Positions 15,712-24,613 of a stretch of 64,000 bases of DNA are shown piece after piece. Under the pieces are notes generated by a model. It worked only from the letters and a program-made list of their open reading frames with translations, made no database searches and was not told the origin of the DNA. This DNA comes from Ilumatobacter coccineus YM16-304 (GTDB taxonomy: Bacteria > Actinomycetota > Acidimicrobiia > Acidimicrobiales > Ilumatobacteraceae): contig NC_020520.1 in the NCBI RefSeq assembly GCF_000348785.1, positions 124,001-188,000 of the forward strand, in the 5' to 3' direction. The position numbers and the translations under genes were made by a program. Position 1 is the stretch's first letter; each line of letters opens with the position of its first letter.

Positions 15712-16326
15712 GTGTTCCGTCAAGCATCCCTCTTCGGCGCCGCCGAGCCCGACTTCGATCCGACCTTCGCCGAGGCGTCGCGCAGCGCGCTCGGCGGGAC
15801 GTCGTGGATCGAGTACGTGCCCGGCTGGCTGACCGGTTCCGATTCGCTGTTCGACGATCTCATGGAGCAGCTCGATTTCGGTCAGCGCACCGGCATCCCG
15901 ATGTACGACCGCCTGGTCGACGAGCCGCGCCTCACGGCGTGGTGGCACGAGGAAGACGGCGGCCCGATCGCGCATCCGATCCTCGACGACATGCGGGTGG
16001 CGTTGGAGGCCGAGCATCAGCGGCACTTCGACTCGATCGGCTTCAACCTGTACCGCGATCAGAACGACTCGGTGGCCTGGCATGCCGATCGGCATCGCCA
16101 TCACGTGACCGATCCGGTCATCGCGATCCTCAGTGTCGGCGAGAGCCGCCCGTTTCAGATGCGTCGCAACGAAGGTGGCGCATCGCTCACATGGGGGCTC
16201 GGCCAAGGCGACCTGTTCGTGATGGGAGGCGGGTGTCAGCACGAGTGGCAGCACGCCGTGCCGAAGCGTCGGCGTCATGCCGGGCCGCGCCTGTCGATCA
16301 CGTTTCGCCACGACGCTCGCCGCTGA
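15712..16326 (+). CDS. alkB: AlkB-like 2-oxoglutarate/Fe(II) dioxygenase
   Basis: This 204-residue protein belongs to the AlkB family, which removes alkyl groups from DNA or RNA bases using Fe(II) and 2-oxoglutarate. The metal-binding HxD is in SVAWHADRHRHH; the distal His is in HEWQHAVPK and the 2-oxoglutarate-binding Arg in GPRLSITFRH. NLYRD is the usual substrate-lid motif. A GTG start at 15712 with GAGG upstream gives the usual length. The gene is alone and converges on the LysM-BTAD gene. Confidence 0.9.
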   Translation: MFRQASLFGAAEPDFDPTFAEASRSALGGTSWIEYVPGWLTGSDSLFDDLMEQLDFGQRTGIPMYDRLVDEPRLTAWWHEEDGGPIAHPILDDMRVALEAEHQRHFDSIGFNLYRDQNDSVAWHADRHRHHVTDPVIAILSVGESRPFQMRRNEGGASLTWGLGQGDLFVMGGGCQHEWQHAVPKRRRHAGPRLSITFRHDARR

Positions 16327-16339
16327 GCGAGCACGCACG

Positions 16340-19300
16340 TCAGGGCTTGGGTGCGAGGAGTTCGCGGCGCAGTTCGAGCAGCTTCGGTGCGGGTTCGCCG
16401 TCCGACCAGGCGTCGGCGACGATGACCCGCTCGTAGCTCTCCCATTCCTGACGTACGCCGGCGAGGTCGCCGGTGCGTGCACGCGCCCGCATGCGTAGTG
16501 CGATCAGTTCCTCGTGGCCGGGAAGGACGCGCAGACCGTGGCCGGTCGCCCAGAAGACGGTCTCGGTGTCGCCGATCGACAGCGCGTGGGCGGCGAGTTC
16601 GGCGGTGACCGTGGTCGCGAGCAGGACGAGATTCGACGTGATGCCGTCGGCGTCGGGCCAGAGGTAGCTCGTTCCGGCGAAGGGCATGTCGCGGATCATT
16701 TCCACAGCGGGACGCAAGACATCGATCGCGTGTGCGGGGGCCGAGAGGCGGGCATGCTCGAGTCGCTGCTCGACCAGGTCAGCGTCGGTCACGACCCGCG
16801 GGTGGAGCGGGAGCGATTCGTTGAGCGTCCGGGCCAGCCACTCCTCGCCGTCGGGGGTCGGCACGAGGCGACCGAGCGCTCGACGGGCTTCGGAAACGAC
16901 ATTGGCGAAGGTGGCGTCGCGCACGTCGAGCTCCCACAGCGCGGTTCGCGCAGCCGAGCGGGTGGCGCGATCGCGGTGCGTCGCCAGCCACGCGATCAGC
17001 TCCACGGTCTTGGAGCGTTCGAACACGCCGAGCTCGCCGTTGGCACTCCGAATCTCGACGCCTCGCATGAGGCCGACGACGATGTCGTGAGGAACGGCCT
17101 CGAAGGGTTCGTCGACCGGATCGGCTGCCTCGGTGAAGGCGGGTTCTGGCAGCTCGGTGGGTGCCGCTGCGTCGGCGAGAAGGGCGGTCACGTCGTCGAG
17201 TCCCTCGGTGGTGAGACCGATCGGCGCGATCTCGGACAGTTCGTCGAAGGCATGAAGTTCCCACCGGTCCGCATGGGCGACGATGCGGGCACCTGCTCGA
17301 CCGTCGGCACCGTGCGGGGCGGCGCAGGTGATCGCGAGGCCGTGTCCGGGCTGCGGCAACGCTTCGCTGTCGAGTCGAGCGAACGCGTCGTCGTCGGTAT
17401 CGAGGAAGACGACAGCGGGCTCCCACGCTTCGCCGCTCGTTCGCAGGGCGCGGAGGTCGAAGGTCGATCGTTCGTTGGTCGCCGTCGAACCGGTGAGCGC
17501 CAGCGCCAGGTCGATGGCGGCGCGAACACTCTGGCGCCGATGCGCGTTCTGGTGGTCGAGCAGACACTCGGTGTTCATCGAAACCGTGACGAGGTGGGCC
17601 ACTTCGGAATGCAGCGACGAGGCGACCGCCATCGCGACGGCTCGGATCACTTCGTCGGCCTGGTCTCGACGGGCCTCGATGGCGGTGATGCCTGCCGCTT
17701 CGAGGTCGAGCAGCACGCTGCGCCCGAGCGCGTCGACGCCGATCTGGGCGAGCGCAACACACGGCGTGCCGGCTCGGCGAGCCGCTTCGGCGAGCAGCTC
17801 GATCGGGATCGCTGCGGGCAGTTCCCAGTCCTGCCCCATCCCGACCCACGGTGCGTCGAGTCGACCGGGGCGAGTGAGGCGGAGGGCGATGTGACCGTCG
17901 GGCGACAACCGGACGACGCCGATCTGTGCGCCGGTCTCAGCAAGCTCGTGTGCTGCGGCGCGGAGTGCGATGTCGAGCCGTGCCGCCCCTTCACCCGGCT
18001 CGATGGTGCGCAGCTTGCGCTCGGTTGCGGTCACGTCGGGCGACGGCACCGGCACGCGGGCGCGTGGCGTCGCCGCACGCAGGACCCGTGCACGACGGAC
18101 GCCGACCAGGGCAAGGATGCCGGCGGCGAGAAGTGCGCCGTGTTCGAGTCGGATCGGCGACGGCGCCTGCGGGCTCGGTTCGGGGCGACGCTGGTCCGCG
18201 GCGCCGCCTGCCGAGTCCGTGCTCGCTGGCGGGGTCGTGGTTGTGGTCGTCGTCGTGCTTGTCGTCGTGGAACTCGCCGGCGCGGTCCCGCTGGTCGCGT
18301 CGGGAGCCGTGTGCTCGCCGACCGGAGTCGTCGTGGCGTCGTGGGGAGTGGTGTCGTCGGCCGGAGTCGCGGTGTCGGTCGCCGGTGCTGTGTCGTCGGG
18401 CGTGCCAGCCTCGTCGACGGTCGTCGTGTTCTCGGTCGAGGGCGGCGACTCAGGCTCGGAGTCGGTCACGATGTCGACGTCGTCGAGCGCGTCGTCCGAC
18501 GCAGCATCGCCATCGTCCGGAAGGCTGTCCGGCACGAGCTCGGTCCCGTCGTTCACCGCGGCGTCGGTGTTCGATTCGGCGTCCGCGTCGATCTCGTCGC
18601 CCGGCCGGTCGCCGTCGGCCATCGGCACGTCGAGCTCCCAGCCGGGAAGCAGCAGATTCGGATCATCGAAGACGCGGCCATCAGACATGGTGGTGCCGTC
18701 GTTGGCGTCGAAGAGCAGCGGCCACTCGTCGTCGTCGCCCAGGAACTCATCCGCAACGGACGAGAGCGTGTCGCCCTCGACCACCACGTACGAATCCGGG
18801 GCGTTCTCTGGCGGCAAGGGTGTTGCGTCGGCCGACTCGGCGGGATCGGTGGTGTCGGTGCGCTCGACGACGGCATCGGGGTGGATCGTCTCGTCGACAG
18901 GGTCGACCGCCGGCGTCACAGCGGCCACGGCGGTCGGGATCTGGAGCACCCAACCGGTGCGAATCAGCGCCGGGTTCGTGAACCGGTGTCCGTCGGCCAT
19001 CAGCGTGCCCAGATTGGCGTCGAGAATGGCCTCGGCGATCTCCATCGTCAAGGCCTCCGTTCCGTCACCGAACTGTTCGGCGATCTCCCAGACCGACTCC
19101 CCTCGCTCGACGACGTGCGTCGAGCGGGTGGCTCCGCCGCTGCCGATCGGCGGTCGATCGTCGTCGTCGCCGCGGTCGGACGATCGGCCCGTCTCGTCGA
19201 CGGCTCCGATGAACGGTGTGGTCGATGCCGAGCGGGATCGAAGATCGAACGCGGCTCGGGGTGCAGCGTCGGGAGCGCTCGCCACGGTTGTCGGATCGCT

Positions 19301-19780
19301 TGGGGCGGTGAGGGTGCGCTCGAGCAGCGTGGCCCCAGCGGTGTGTCCTGGCGCCTCGGTGGCCGTGGCGAATCCGGAGGTGGGGAGCACGGCGACGAGT
19401 CCGATGGCGATGAACCTGGCGATCGACTGTGCCCAACCGACACCTCGTACCCGCGGCGTCGGCATCCCACGATGACGAGCCATGTGGACCACTTCGATGA
19501 TCGTCGTGATGGTCACGACTGCGACCGCCACCCACACCACGGTGAGCGCCCCTCGCACGATGAGATCGACGACCGCATCGTCGCGGAGCGGTTCCGACAC
19601 CGCGTCGCGGACGTCGTCGGCTGTCCATCGCCAGGGTCGAGAAACGCCCGACAGGGGGTTCGAGGAGCCGAAACGAGCTCGGGACGCGGCCAGCAGCAAC
19701 GCGGGAACGAGCACGACGAGGGCGGCGAGCGCGAGCAGCGACGACACGATCGTCGAGGTGTTGCGGACTCGCTTGTTCAT
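16340..19780 (-). CDS. Large membrane protein with LysM and BTAD-like domains
   Basis: This 1146-residue protein has membrane helices at about residues 12-33, 78-100 and 120-140. Two LysM-like units follow: residues 225-290 (STHVVERGESVWEIAEQFGDG, NPALIRTGWVLQIP) and 335-390 (YVVVEGDTLSSVADEFLGDD, LLLPGWELDVP). A 130-residue acidic and Thr-rich linker leads to another helix at about residue 560. The C-terminal 270 residues resemble a winged-helix-like segment (LGVFERSKTVELIAWLATH) plus the BTAD helical repeats of SARP regulators. Similar proteins accompany tad loci in actinobacteria. It lies 100 bases after the pilus operon, and a separate promoter is possible. Confidence 0.75.
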   Translation of the reverse strand: MNKRVRNTSTIVSSLLALAALVVLVPALLLAASRARFGSSNPLSGVSRPWRWTADDVRDAVSEPLRDDAVVDLIVRGALTVVWVAVAVVTITTIIEVVHMARHRGMPTPRVRGVGWAQSIARFIAIGLVAVLPTSGFATATEAPGHTAGATLLERTLTAPSDPTTVASAPDAAPRAAFDLRSRSASTTPFIGAVDETGRSSDRGDDDDRPPIGSGGATRSTHVVERGESVWEIAEQFGDGTEALTMEIAEAILDANLGTLMADGHRFTNPALIRTGWVLQIPTAVAAVTPAVDPVDETIHPDAVVERTDTTDPAESADATPLPPENAPDSYVVVEGDTLSSVADEFLGDDDEWPLLFDANDGTTMSDGRVFDDPNLLLPGWELDVPMADGDRPGDEIDADAESNTDAAVNDGTELVPDSLPDDGDAASDDALDDVDIVTDSEPESPPSTENTTTVDEAGTPDDTAPATDTATPADDTTPHDATTTPVGEHTAPDATSGTAPASSTTTSTTTTTTTTPPASTDSAGGAADQRRPEPSPQAPSPIRLEHGALLAAGILALVGVRRARVLRAATPRARVPVPSPDVTATERKLRTIEPGEGAARLDIALRAAAHELAETGAQIGVVRLSPDGHIALRLTRPGRLDAPWVGMGQDWELPAAIPIELLAEAARRAGTPCVALAQIGVDALGRSVLLDLEAAGITAIEARRDQADEVIRAVAMAVASSLHSEVAHLVTVSMNTECLLDHQNAHRRQSVRAAIDLALALTGSTATNERSTFDLRALRTSGEAWEPAVVFLDTDDDAFARLDSEALPQPGHGLAITCAAPHGADGRAGARIVAHADRWELHAFDELSEIAPIGLTTEGLDDVTALLADAAAPTELPEPAFTEAADPVDEPFEAVPHDIVVGLMRGVEIRSANGELGVFERSKTVELIAWLATHRDRATRSAARTALWELDVRDATFANVVSEARRALGRLVPTPDGEEWLARTLNESLPLHPRVVTDADLVEQRLEHARLSAPAHAIDVLRPAVEMIRDMPFAGTSYLWPDADGITSNLVLLATTVTAELAAHALSIGDTETVFWATGHGLRVLPGHEELIALRMRARARTGDLAGVRQEWESYERVIVADAWSDGEPAPKLLELRRELLAPKP

Positions 19781-19880
19781 GTCACCCCTCTCACGGCGTT
19801 CGACGATCGATCCCTCGTTCCGCCCGACCCTCCAGTGGGTGGTGAGATCACGAGAAGGGAAACGGATTTCACGTTCCTGT

Positions 19881-20333
19881 TCATTGGGTGCGTTCCGTGC
19901 TCACGATGCCGATGCCGCTCACGGTGATCGCACCGTCGGTGATGGTGACCTCGACCGTGACGCGCAGGCCGCTCGGGTCGACGACGCAACTCGACACCGA
20001 GCCGTTGACGCTGTAGGAGCCGAACAGTCGAGTGGCGGTCGACGCCGCAGACGCGCAGGCGAACGCCGGGTCGATCGCGACCGAGCCGGCGCGCGCGTCG
20101 GCCACCGAGGTCGTCTGGGCCGCGGATCGCGCGGCTTGAAAGGCGATCGACTGAGCGGTGGACTCGTTCGACAGTCCGCGGTCGACGTCGTGAGCAAGCC
20201 AGACCAAGCTCAGGAACGTGAACGAGAACATGATGGTGATCCCGGCGACGAGGCCACTGCCGCCCTCACCTCGGCATCGCCCCGGCGGGCTGCTCGCCAG
20301 CGCCTGAGTGGAGGTTTCGTTTGTTGCGGTCAC
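19881..20333 (-). CDS. TadE/TadG-like pilus-assembly pseudopilin
   Basis: This 150-residue protein has one hydrophobic helix after GEGGSGLVAGITIMFSFTFLSLVWLAHD, the TadE/G-like N-terminal pattern, and a short extracytoplasmic domain with two cysteines (FACASA and SSCVVD). The GTG start at 20333 overlaps the upstream stop as GTGA, which fixes the start and shows coupling. It is the third minor-pilin-type gene in the tad operon. Confidence 0.7.
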   Translation of the reverse strand: MTATNETSTQALASSPPGRCRGEGGSGLVAGITIMFSFTFLSLVWLAHDVDRGLSNESTAQSIAFQAARSAAQTTSVADARAGSVAIDPAFACASAASTATRLFGSYSVNGSVSSCVVDPSGLRVTVEVTITDGAITVSGIGIVSTERTQ

Positions 20334-20764
20334 GGTGTGACCCCGCGAAACGGATCGATCGTGGCGAACGCGACGTACGTTTGCGTCTCGGCCGAGGGTG
20401 GGTCGATCGCTTCGAGTCCGACGGTCGACGGTGAGCACGAGACCTCGACGCTGACGAAGGGTGCGGTGTCGGCGAGGAACGCGGACGTGTCGACCTCGAT
20501 CGTCGGCGACGAACAGGTGAGCTCGTCGACGAGCATCGCGAAGCCGACCGCACGAGCCGCCGCAACCGCAGCGGCCGGAGTTCGTTCCTGGGCTGCAGCC
20601 TGGGCGGCCGCTTCGGCTGCACTCTGCGCCGTGATCCGGCCATCGACCTGCCGACTGAGGAAGAGGATGACGAGCGCGAGCCCGATGGCCGCGGGAGCGA
20701 TCAATGCGAGGCCCAGCGCATCACTCGTCCCTCGGTCGTTGCGCCAACGTCCTCGGCCCCTCAT
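20330..20764 (-). CDS. TadE-like minor pilin
   Basis: This 144-residue protein has a short basic start ending NDRGTSDALGLALIAPAAIGLALVILFLSRQVDGR, a single membrane helix, then an extracytoplasmic domain with cysteines in LTCSSP and VSCSPS. The ATG at 20764 overlaps the previous stop by four bases. It is the second of three TadE/G-like genes. These proteins are minor pilins or assembly factors of Flp pili. Confidence 0.7.
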   Translation of the reverse strand: MRGRGRWRNDRGTSDALGLALIAPAAIGLALVILFLSRQVDGRITAQSAAEAAAQAAAQERTPAAAVAAARAVGFAMLVDELTCSSPTIEVDTSAFLADTAPFVSVEVSCSPSTVGLEAIDPPSAETQTYVAFATIDPFRGVTP

Positions 20765-21171
20765 CGCTCGGTCAGCTCCTCGACCGGCACCGCCTCGACC
20801 ACCCTCACCCGGCGAGACGTACCGAGCAGGATGCCGCGCGCGTTGCCCGAGACCTGCACCACGACCACACCGTCGCCAGGGGTGATGAGGATCTCGACGT
20901 CGTCGATGCCGGCGTCGGCGAGGTTCGCTGCGGCAGTGGCACGAGCGTCGTCGGCCGACGACCCTTGCCGCGCCACTTGGACGGCCGCCGACTTCGCCGC
21001 GACGCGTGCCTCGGTGCGGGCGTGACCCCACAGTGCGGCCTGCACCGCCGCGAACATCAGCACGACGAAGATGGGGGTGAGCAGCGCAACGGTGAGCGAG
21101 GTCGATCCGTCGTCGCCGTCGAGGCGCGCGCGGGTGAGCTCATCGTCGTGGTCGACGGCCGAGCTCATCAC
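20761..21171 (-). CDS. tadE: TadE family protein
   Basis: This 136-residue protein matches TadE: DGSTSLTVALLTPIFVVLMFAAVQAALWGHARTEARVAAKSAAVQVARQG. The polar N-terminus, hydrophobic helix and following Ala-rich helix are the family form. The C-terminal part (DDVEILITPGDGVVVVQVSG) is the usual small beta domain. It lies 13 bases after the Flp pilin gene and overlaps the next gene by four bases. Confidence 0.85.
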   Translation of the reverse strand: MMSSAVDHDDELTRARLDGDDGSTSLTVALLTPIFVVLMFAAVQAALWGHARTEARVAAKSAAVQVARQGSSADDARATAAANLADAGIDDVEILITPGDGVVVVQVSGNARGILLGTSRRVRVVEAVPVEELTER

Positions 21172-21184
21172 CGCGACGCGTCGA

Positions 21185-21412
21185 TTACGGAGCGGACGGA
21201 GCGTCGACCCCGGTCCCGGCAGTCGACTTGATCTGACTCCAGATGATCGCGGCGACGACTGCCACGCTCACGGCGGCCGCCGCGTACCAGAGCACCGTTT
21301 CGATCGAGACGGCGCCGCGATCGCGGTCGACGTCCGTCTCGGGCGTGACCGTTCGGAGCGTGCCCGAGATGACGTGCATCATCGAGGTGAGCCAGAGATG
21401 TGGATCGTGCAT
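21185..21412 (-). CDS. Flp-type major pilin candidate
   Basis: This 75-residue protein has a class III prepilin signal: basic residues, then DRGAVSIETVLWYAAAAVSVAVVAAIIW, with cleavage expected after Gly33 and the conserved Glu five residues on. Small size, position between tadC and tadE, and the prepilin peptidase gene in the same operon support a Flp/Tad pilin. It resembles the DUF4244-type pilins of actinobacteria. Confidence 0.8.
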   Translation of the reverse strand: MHDPHLWLTSMMHVISGTLRTVTPETDVDRDRGAVSIETVLWYAAAAVSVAVVAAIIWSQIKSTAGTGVDAPSAP

Positions 21413-21471
21413 GTTGTCGTGCCTTTCGTGGTGATGAGTGCAGAGGGGATGGTGTGCGGGGTGACGCTGAG

Positions 21472-22359
21472 TCAGCCGATGGTGAGAGCGGGGTAGATGA
21501 TCAGGGCCATGAACAGCAGGGCCATGCCGACGAGTGGAGGGGTGACCTTGTCGTTACGGACGCGGGCCTTTGCTTCCTGGTCCGCCGACAGGGTCGATCG
21601 CAGTGTCGAGCACTTCGCCGCGAGGGTCCGCGCGACCGGCGCTCCCTCGGCAGCCGAGAGTGCCGTTGCCGACGCGACCTGTTCGAGTTCGACGAGCTCG
21701 AAATCGTCGGCGACGAGCGCGAGCGCACCGACGAGGCTGTTGCCGGTGGTGGCGACTTCGCGCATGCGTCGTCGCAGCTCGCGGAACAGCAACCCGTCGC
21801 CGGCTGCCGCAGCCTGTTCGAGCGCGCCTTCGTGCCCGCTGTTGCCGGCGAGAAGCATCGTCACCATGTCGAGATACGCCGAGAGCTGATGACGCAGGTC
21901 GACACGAACCGCGTCGGCCTGCGACACGGCGGCACTGTGCACCGCCAGCGGTGCGAGCACGGCGCCGAGCAACGACAATCCGGCGGGAACGACCAAGCCG
22001 AGCGAAGCATCGGCCGTGATGACGAGCAGCGCCACCGCGAACGATGGTGCGACGAGCCCGAGCAGGGCGGCCACGACGAGATAGCCGACGTGTGTGTGCA
22101 CCGTCCGCCCGACGAGCCTCAGCGTGGTGAGAGATGCCAGCCGCCGCTGCACGAACGGGGTATCGGCGACGTAGGCCCCGATCCGGTCGACGCCGCGCGG
22201 CTCGTCGCCGACGCGGTGACCGGTGGTCGGAGGTCGGCGGCGGAGACGTTCGACTGCGTCGGCGAGGGACGGTCGTGGCTGACGCCAGCCGCTCACGATC
22301 ATCCAGCACGAGGTGACGGCGAGGAGGCTGAACACGAGCACGAATCCGGTTGTCCTCAT
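21472..22359 (-). CDS. tadC: Tad secretion inner-membrane protein TadC (T2SF fold)
   Basis: This 295-residue membrane protein has four to five hydrophobic helices and the GspF/T2SF domain at about residues 155-280 (LRHQLSAYLDMVTMLLAGNSGHEGALEQAAAAGDG). TadC pairs with TadB as the membrane platform of the pilus machine. Its start overlaps the tadB stop by four bases. Confidence 0.85.
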   Translation of the reverse strand: MRTTGFVLVFSLLAVTSCWMIVSGWRQPRPSLADAVERLRRRPPTTGHRVGDEPRGVDRIGAYVADTPFVQRRLASLTTLRLVGRTVHTHVGYLVVAALLGLVAPSFAVALLVITADASLGLVVPAGLSLLGAVLAPLAVHSAAVSQADAVRVDLRHQLSAYLDMVTMLLAGNSGHEGALEQAAAAGDGLLFRELRRRMREVATTGNSLVGALALVADDFELVELEQVASATALSAAEGAPVARTLAAKCSTLRSTLSADQEAKARVRNDKVTPPLVGMALLFMALIIYPALTIG

Positions 22360-23216
22360 CGCGGAACTCCCACCGGTCGAGCGGTTCGCCCACCAGCGCC
22401 CGTGAGGAACCGGCTCGGTCGGGGGAACCGGGCGAGGCGTTGCACCCGGAGCAACAACCCGGCGTAGATCGCGAGCACGATCGCCAGGAAGAGTTGTCCG
22501 CCGGGTGAGCTGTATGGAGCCAGGTACTCGGCTCGGCCGAACACGAGCAGCCCGACGACCAGTGCACCCATGATGAGTGTCAGCAGCAACACCTCGCGCT
22601 GGATCGGCGCTCGCTCGGCGTCGACGATCCGCCGTCGGTCGGCCTGCGTTCGGGCCTGCTCGGCGAGCGAGGTGAGCACGGCCACGGTGCGAGCACCGCG
22701 TTGCACCGCGATGAGGAGTCCGGCGGCGACGAGATCACCGAGCGGGTCGTCGAGTTCGTCGGCAAACCGCCGGAACGCCGTGTCGGGGTCCTGGTGGCCG
22801 AGTGCTGCCGAGAGTCGGCGGACGGCGGGGCGGATGACCGCGGGTGCGCTGGGAACGGTTGCCGCAATCGCTCCGATCGGCTGGTCGCCCGCGAGGAGGA
22901 CATCGCGGAGGTTCTCGATCCACGACGCCAATGCGTCGGTTCTCGCCACGTCGTCGCCACCCGTTCGCTCGCGCTGCTGCCAGCTGCGGACGGAGACGTA
23001 GGACGCGGTGCCGATCACGAGCGCGGGCACCAACCATCCCGACATGGCCACCACAGCGAGCGTCACGGCCAGCGATGCGCCGAGTCGGGTCGGAAGCCCC
23101 GGCTCGATCGGAGGACGCGGAGCGGTCCCGGCAGGGGACTCGGGGGCGACAGCGATCACGACAGCGGCGAGGAGCAGTGCAGTCGACCCGATGAGCACGA
23201 TGATGTCGAGGCTCAT
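22356..23216 (-). CDS. tadB: Tad secretion inner-membrane protein TadB (T2SF fold)
   Basis: This 286-residue membrane protein has two N-terminal hydrophobic helices and a T2SF domain at about residues 95-230 (LASWIENLRDVLLAGDQPIGAIAATVPSAP, LADELDDPLGDLVAAGLLIAVQRG-like core), then two C-terminal helices. It should form the platform with TadC and contact the TadA ATPase. The ATG at 23216 overlaps the tadA stop by four bases. Confidence 0.85.
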   Translation of the reverse strand: MSLDIIVLIGSTALLLAAVVIAVAPESPAGTAPRPPIEPGLPTRLGASLAVTLAVVAMSGWLVPALVIGTASYVSVRSWQQRERTGGDDVARTDALASWIENLRDVLLAGDQPIGAIAATVPSAPAVIRPAVRRLSAALGHQDPDTAFRRFADELDDPLGDLVAAGLLIAVQRGARTVAVLTSLAEQARTQADRRRIVDAERAPIQREVLLLTLIMGALVVGLLVFGRAEYLAPYSSPGGQLFLAIVLAIYAGLLLRVQRLARFPRPSRFLTGAGGRTARPVGVPR

Positions 23217-24613
23217 GCCGTTGCTCCGTTGACGCTGAACTCCTCGGTCGCGTAGCCCGACTGACGGAGTCGTCGTAGGTGTCGAGTCGACAACGGCGCG
23301 AGCTGGGTGAGTTGACCGACGTCGTCGAGACCCCACACCTCGGTGCTCGACACGCCGCCGGCCTCGCCGAGCCCACCGACCTCGATGATCGATGTGACCG
23401 TGCGGACGGGCGGTTGATCGGCGGCCGCGTTGCGCACCAGATCGATGTGAACGACGAAGTCGACGGTCTGGGCGATGAGGCTCCACACAGCGAACTCGGG
23501 CAGGTCCGTGTTCGACTTCGACACGTAGTACGCGAGGCGTTGCAACACGATGTCGGCGGTGTGCGCGTGGATCGTGGCGAGCGAACCGCGCTTGCACATC
23601 GATGCGACGTCGAGCATGTCGAGCGCTTCGTCCTCGACGAGTTCGCCGACGACGACGCGGTCGGGGTTGAGACGTCGCGTGAGCTCGACCAGTTCGCGGG
23701 TGGTGATCTCGCCTTCTCCCTCCGCGTTCGAGTGGCGCGTGAACAACGCCGGCGCATCCGGGTGCCGGGGATCGTCTTCGAGTCGCAGCTCGAGCAGGTT
23801 CTTCTCGACGGTGATGATGCGCTCGAGCGGTGAGACCTCGCCGAGCAGTTCGGTGAGGAGCGTGGTCTTGCCCGCTCCGGGCGGCCCCGACACGAGCATG
23901 GTGAAGCCGCATCGCACGAGCGCGCGCAATTGCGACACGAGGCTGCTCGGGAAGAGGCCGAGATCGGCGAGTCCGTCGAGGCCGACCTGGCGGACGACGA
24001 AGCGCCGGATGGCGATGCGCGGGTGCGTCGAGATGCCGTGCTCGGTCGATCCGCCGAGCACCATCACGATGCGAGAACCGTCGTTCGACTGCATGGTGAG
24101 CATCGGTGAGGATGTGTCGAGTCGACCCTCGCCGGTGCCACGCATGCGCAGGGCAAGCCGTTTCTGGAACGCGGTGAGGTCGGCGGTCGATGCCCAGAGG
24201 GCGCCGACGTCGACCTTGCGTCCGTCGGCGTAGGTGACCCAGGTGGACGAGGCGCTGTTGACGTCGATCTCCTCGACGCCGACGTCGGAGAGATACGGCT
24301 CGAGCGGCCCCGCTCCGGTGAGTTCGGCGACGACCCGCGATCGCACGTCGTGCTCGTCGTCGATCCCGAGTGGACCGATACCGGTGCGGAGACGGTCTTC
24401 GTTGATCGCCGCGACCTCGTCGCTGATCCACGCGCCGACCATCAGCTGCTGTCGACGTTCATCGGTGGCGAGGTGCGAGGGCGCGGCGCTCTCCTCGTCG
24501 CGTTCGATCGCGTCGATGAGGCGCACCGCGACTCGATCGGTGACGACCGCGACGACCGGGTCGAGAACGTGCGGCGCCCGCCCTCGCCTGGCCGCGCCCG
24601 TGTCGATGCTCAT
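23213..24613 (-). CDS. tadA: Tad secretion ATPase TadA/CpaF
   Basis: This 466-residue cytoplasmic ATPase powers Flp pilus assembly. The Walker A motif SGPPGAGKTTLLTEL lies at about residue 242. Upstream are VEEIDVNSASSTWVTYADG, GSRIVMVLGG and PRIAIRRF, typical of CpaF. Downstream are the Asp box (VEKNLLELRLEDD), Walker B region (NPDRVVVGELVEDEALDML) and His box (GSLATIHAHTA). All motifs are intact. Confidence 0.95.
   Translation of the reverse strand: MSIDTGAARRGRAPHVLDPVVAVVTDRVAVRLIDAIERDEESAAPSHLATDERRQQLMVGAWISDEVAAINEDRLRTGIGPLGIDDEHDVRSRVVAELTGAGPLEPYLSDVGVEEIDVNSASSTWVTYADGRKVDVGALWASTADLTAFQKRLALRMRGTGEGRLDTSSPMLTMQSNDGSRIVMVLGGSTEHGISTHPRIAIRRFVVRQVGLDGLADLGLFPSSLVSQLRALVRCGFTMLVSGPPGAGKTTLLTELLGEVSPLERIITVEKNLLELRLEDDPRHPDAPALFTRHSNAEGEGEITTRELVELTRRLNPDRVVVGELVEDEALDMLDVASMCKRGSLATIHAHTADIVLQRLAYYVSKSNTDLPEFAVWSLIAQTVDFVVHIDLVRNAAADQPPVRTVTSIIEVGGLGEAGGVSSTEVWGLDDVGQLTQLAPLSTRHLRRLRQSGYATEEFSVNGATA

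Noticed and set aside
16514-19927. 1137-residue open frame antisense to the LysM-BTAD gene
   Set aside because: It is Arg/Gly/Asp-rich antisense translation with no domain; the minus strand holds a coherent multi-domain protein.
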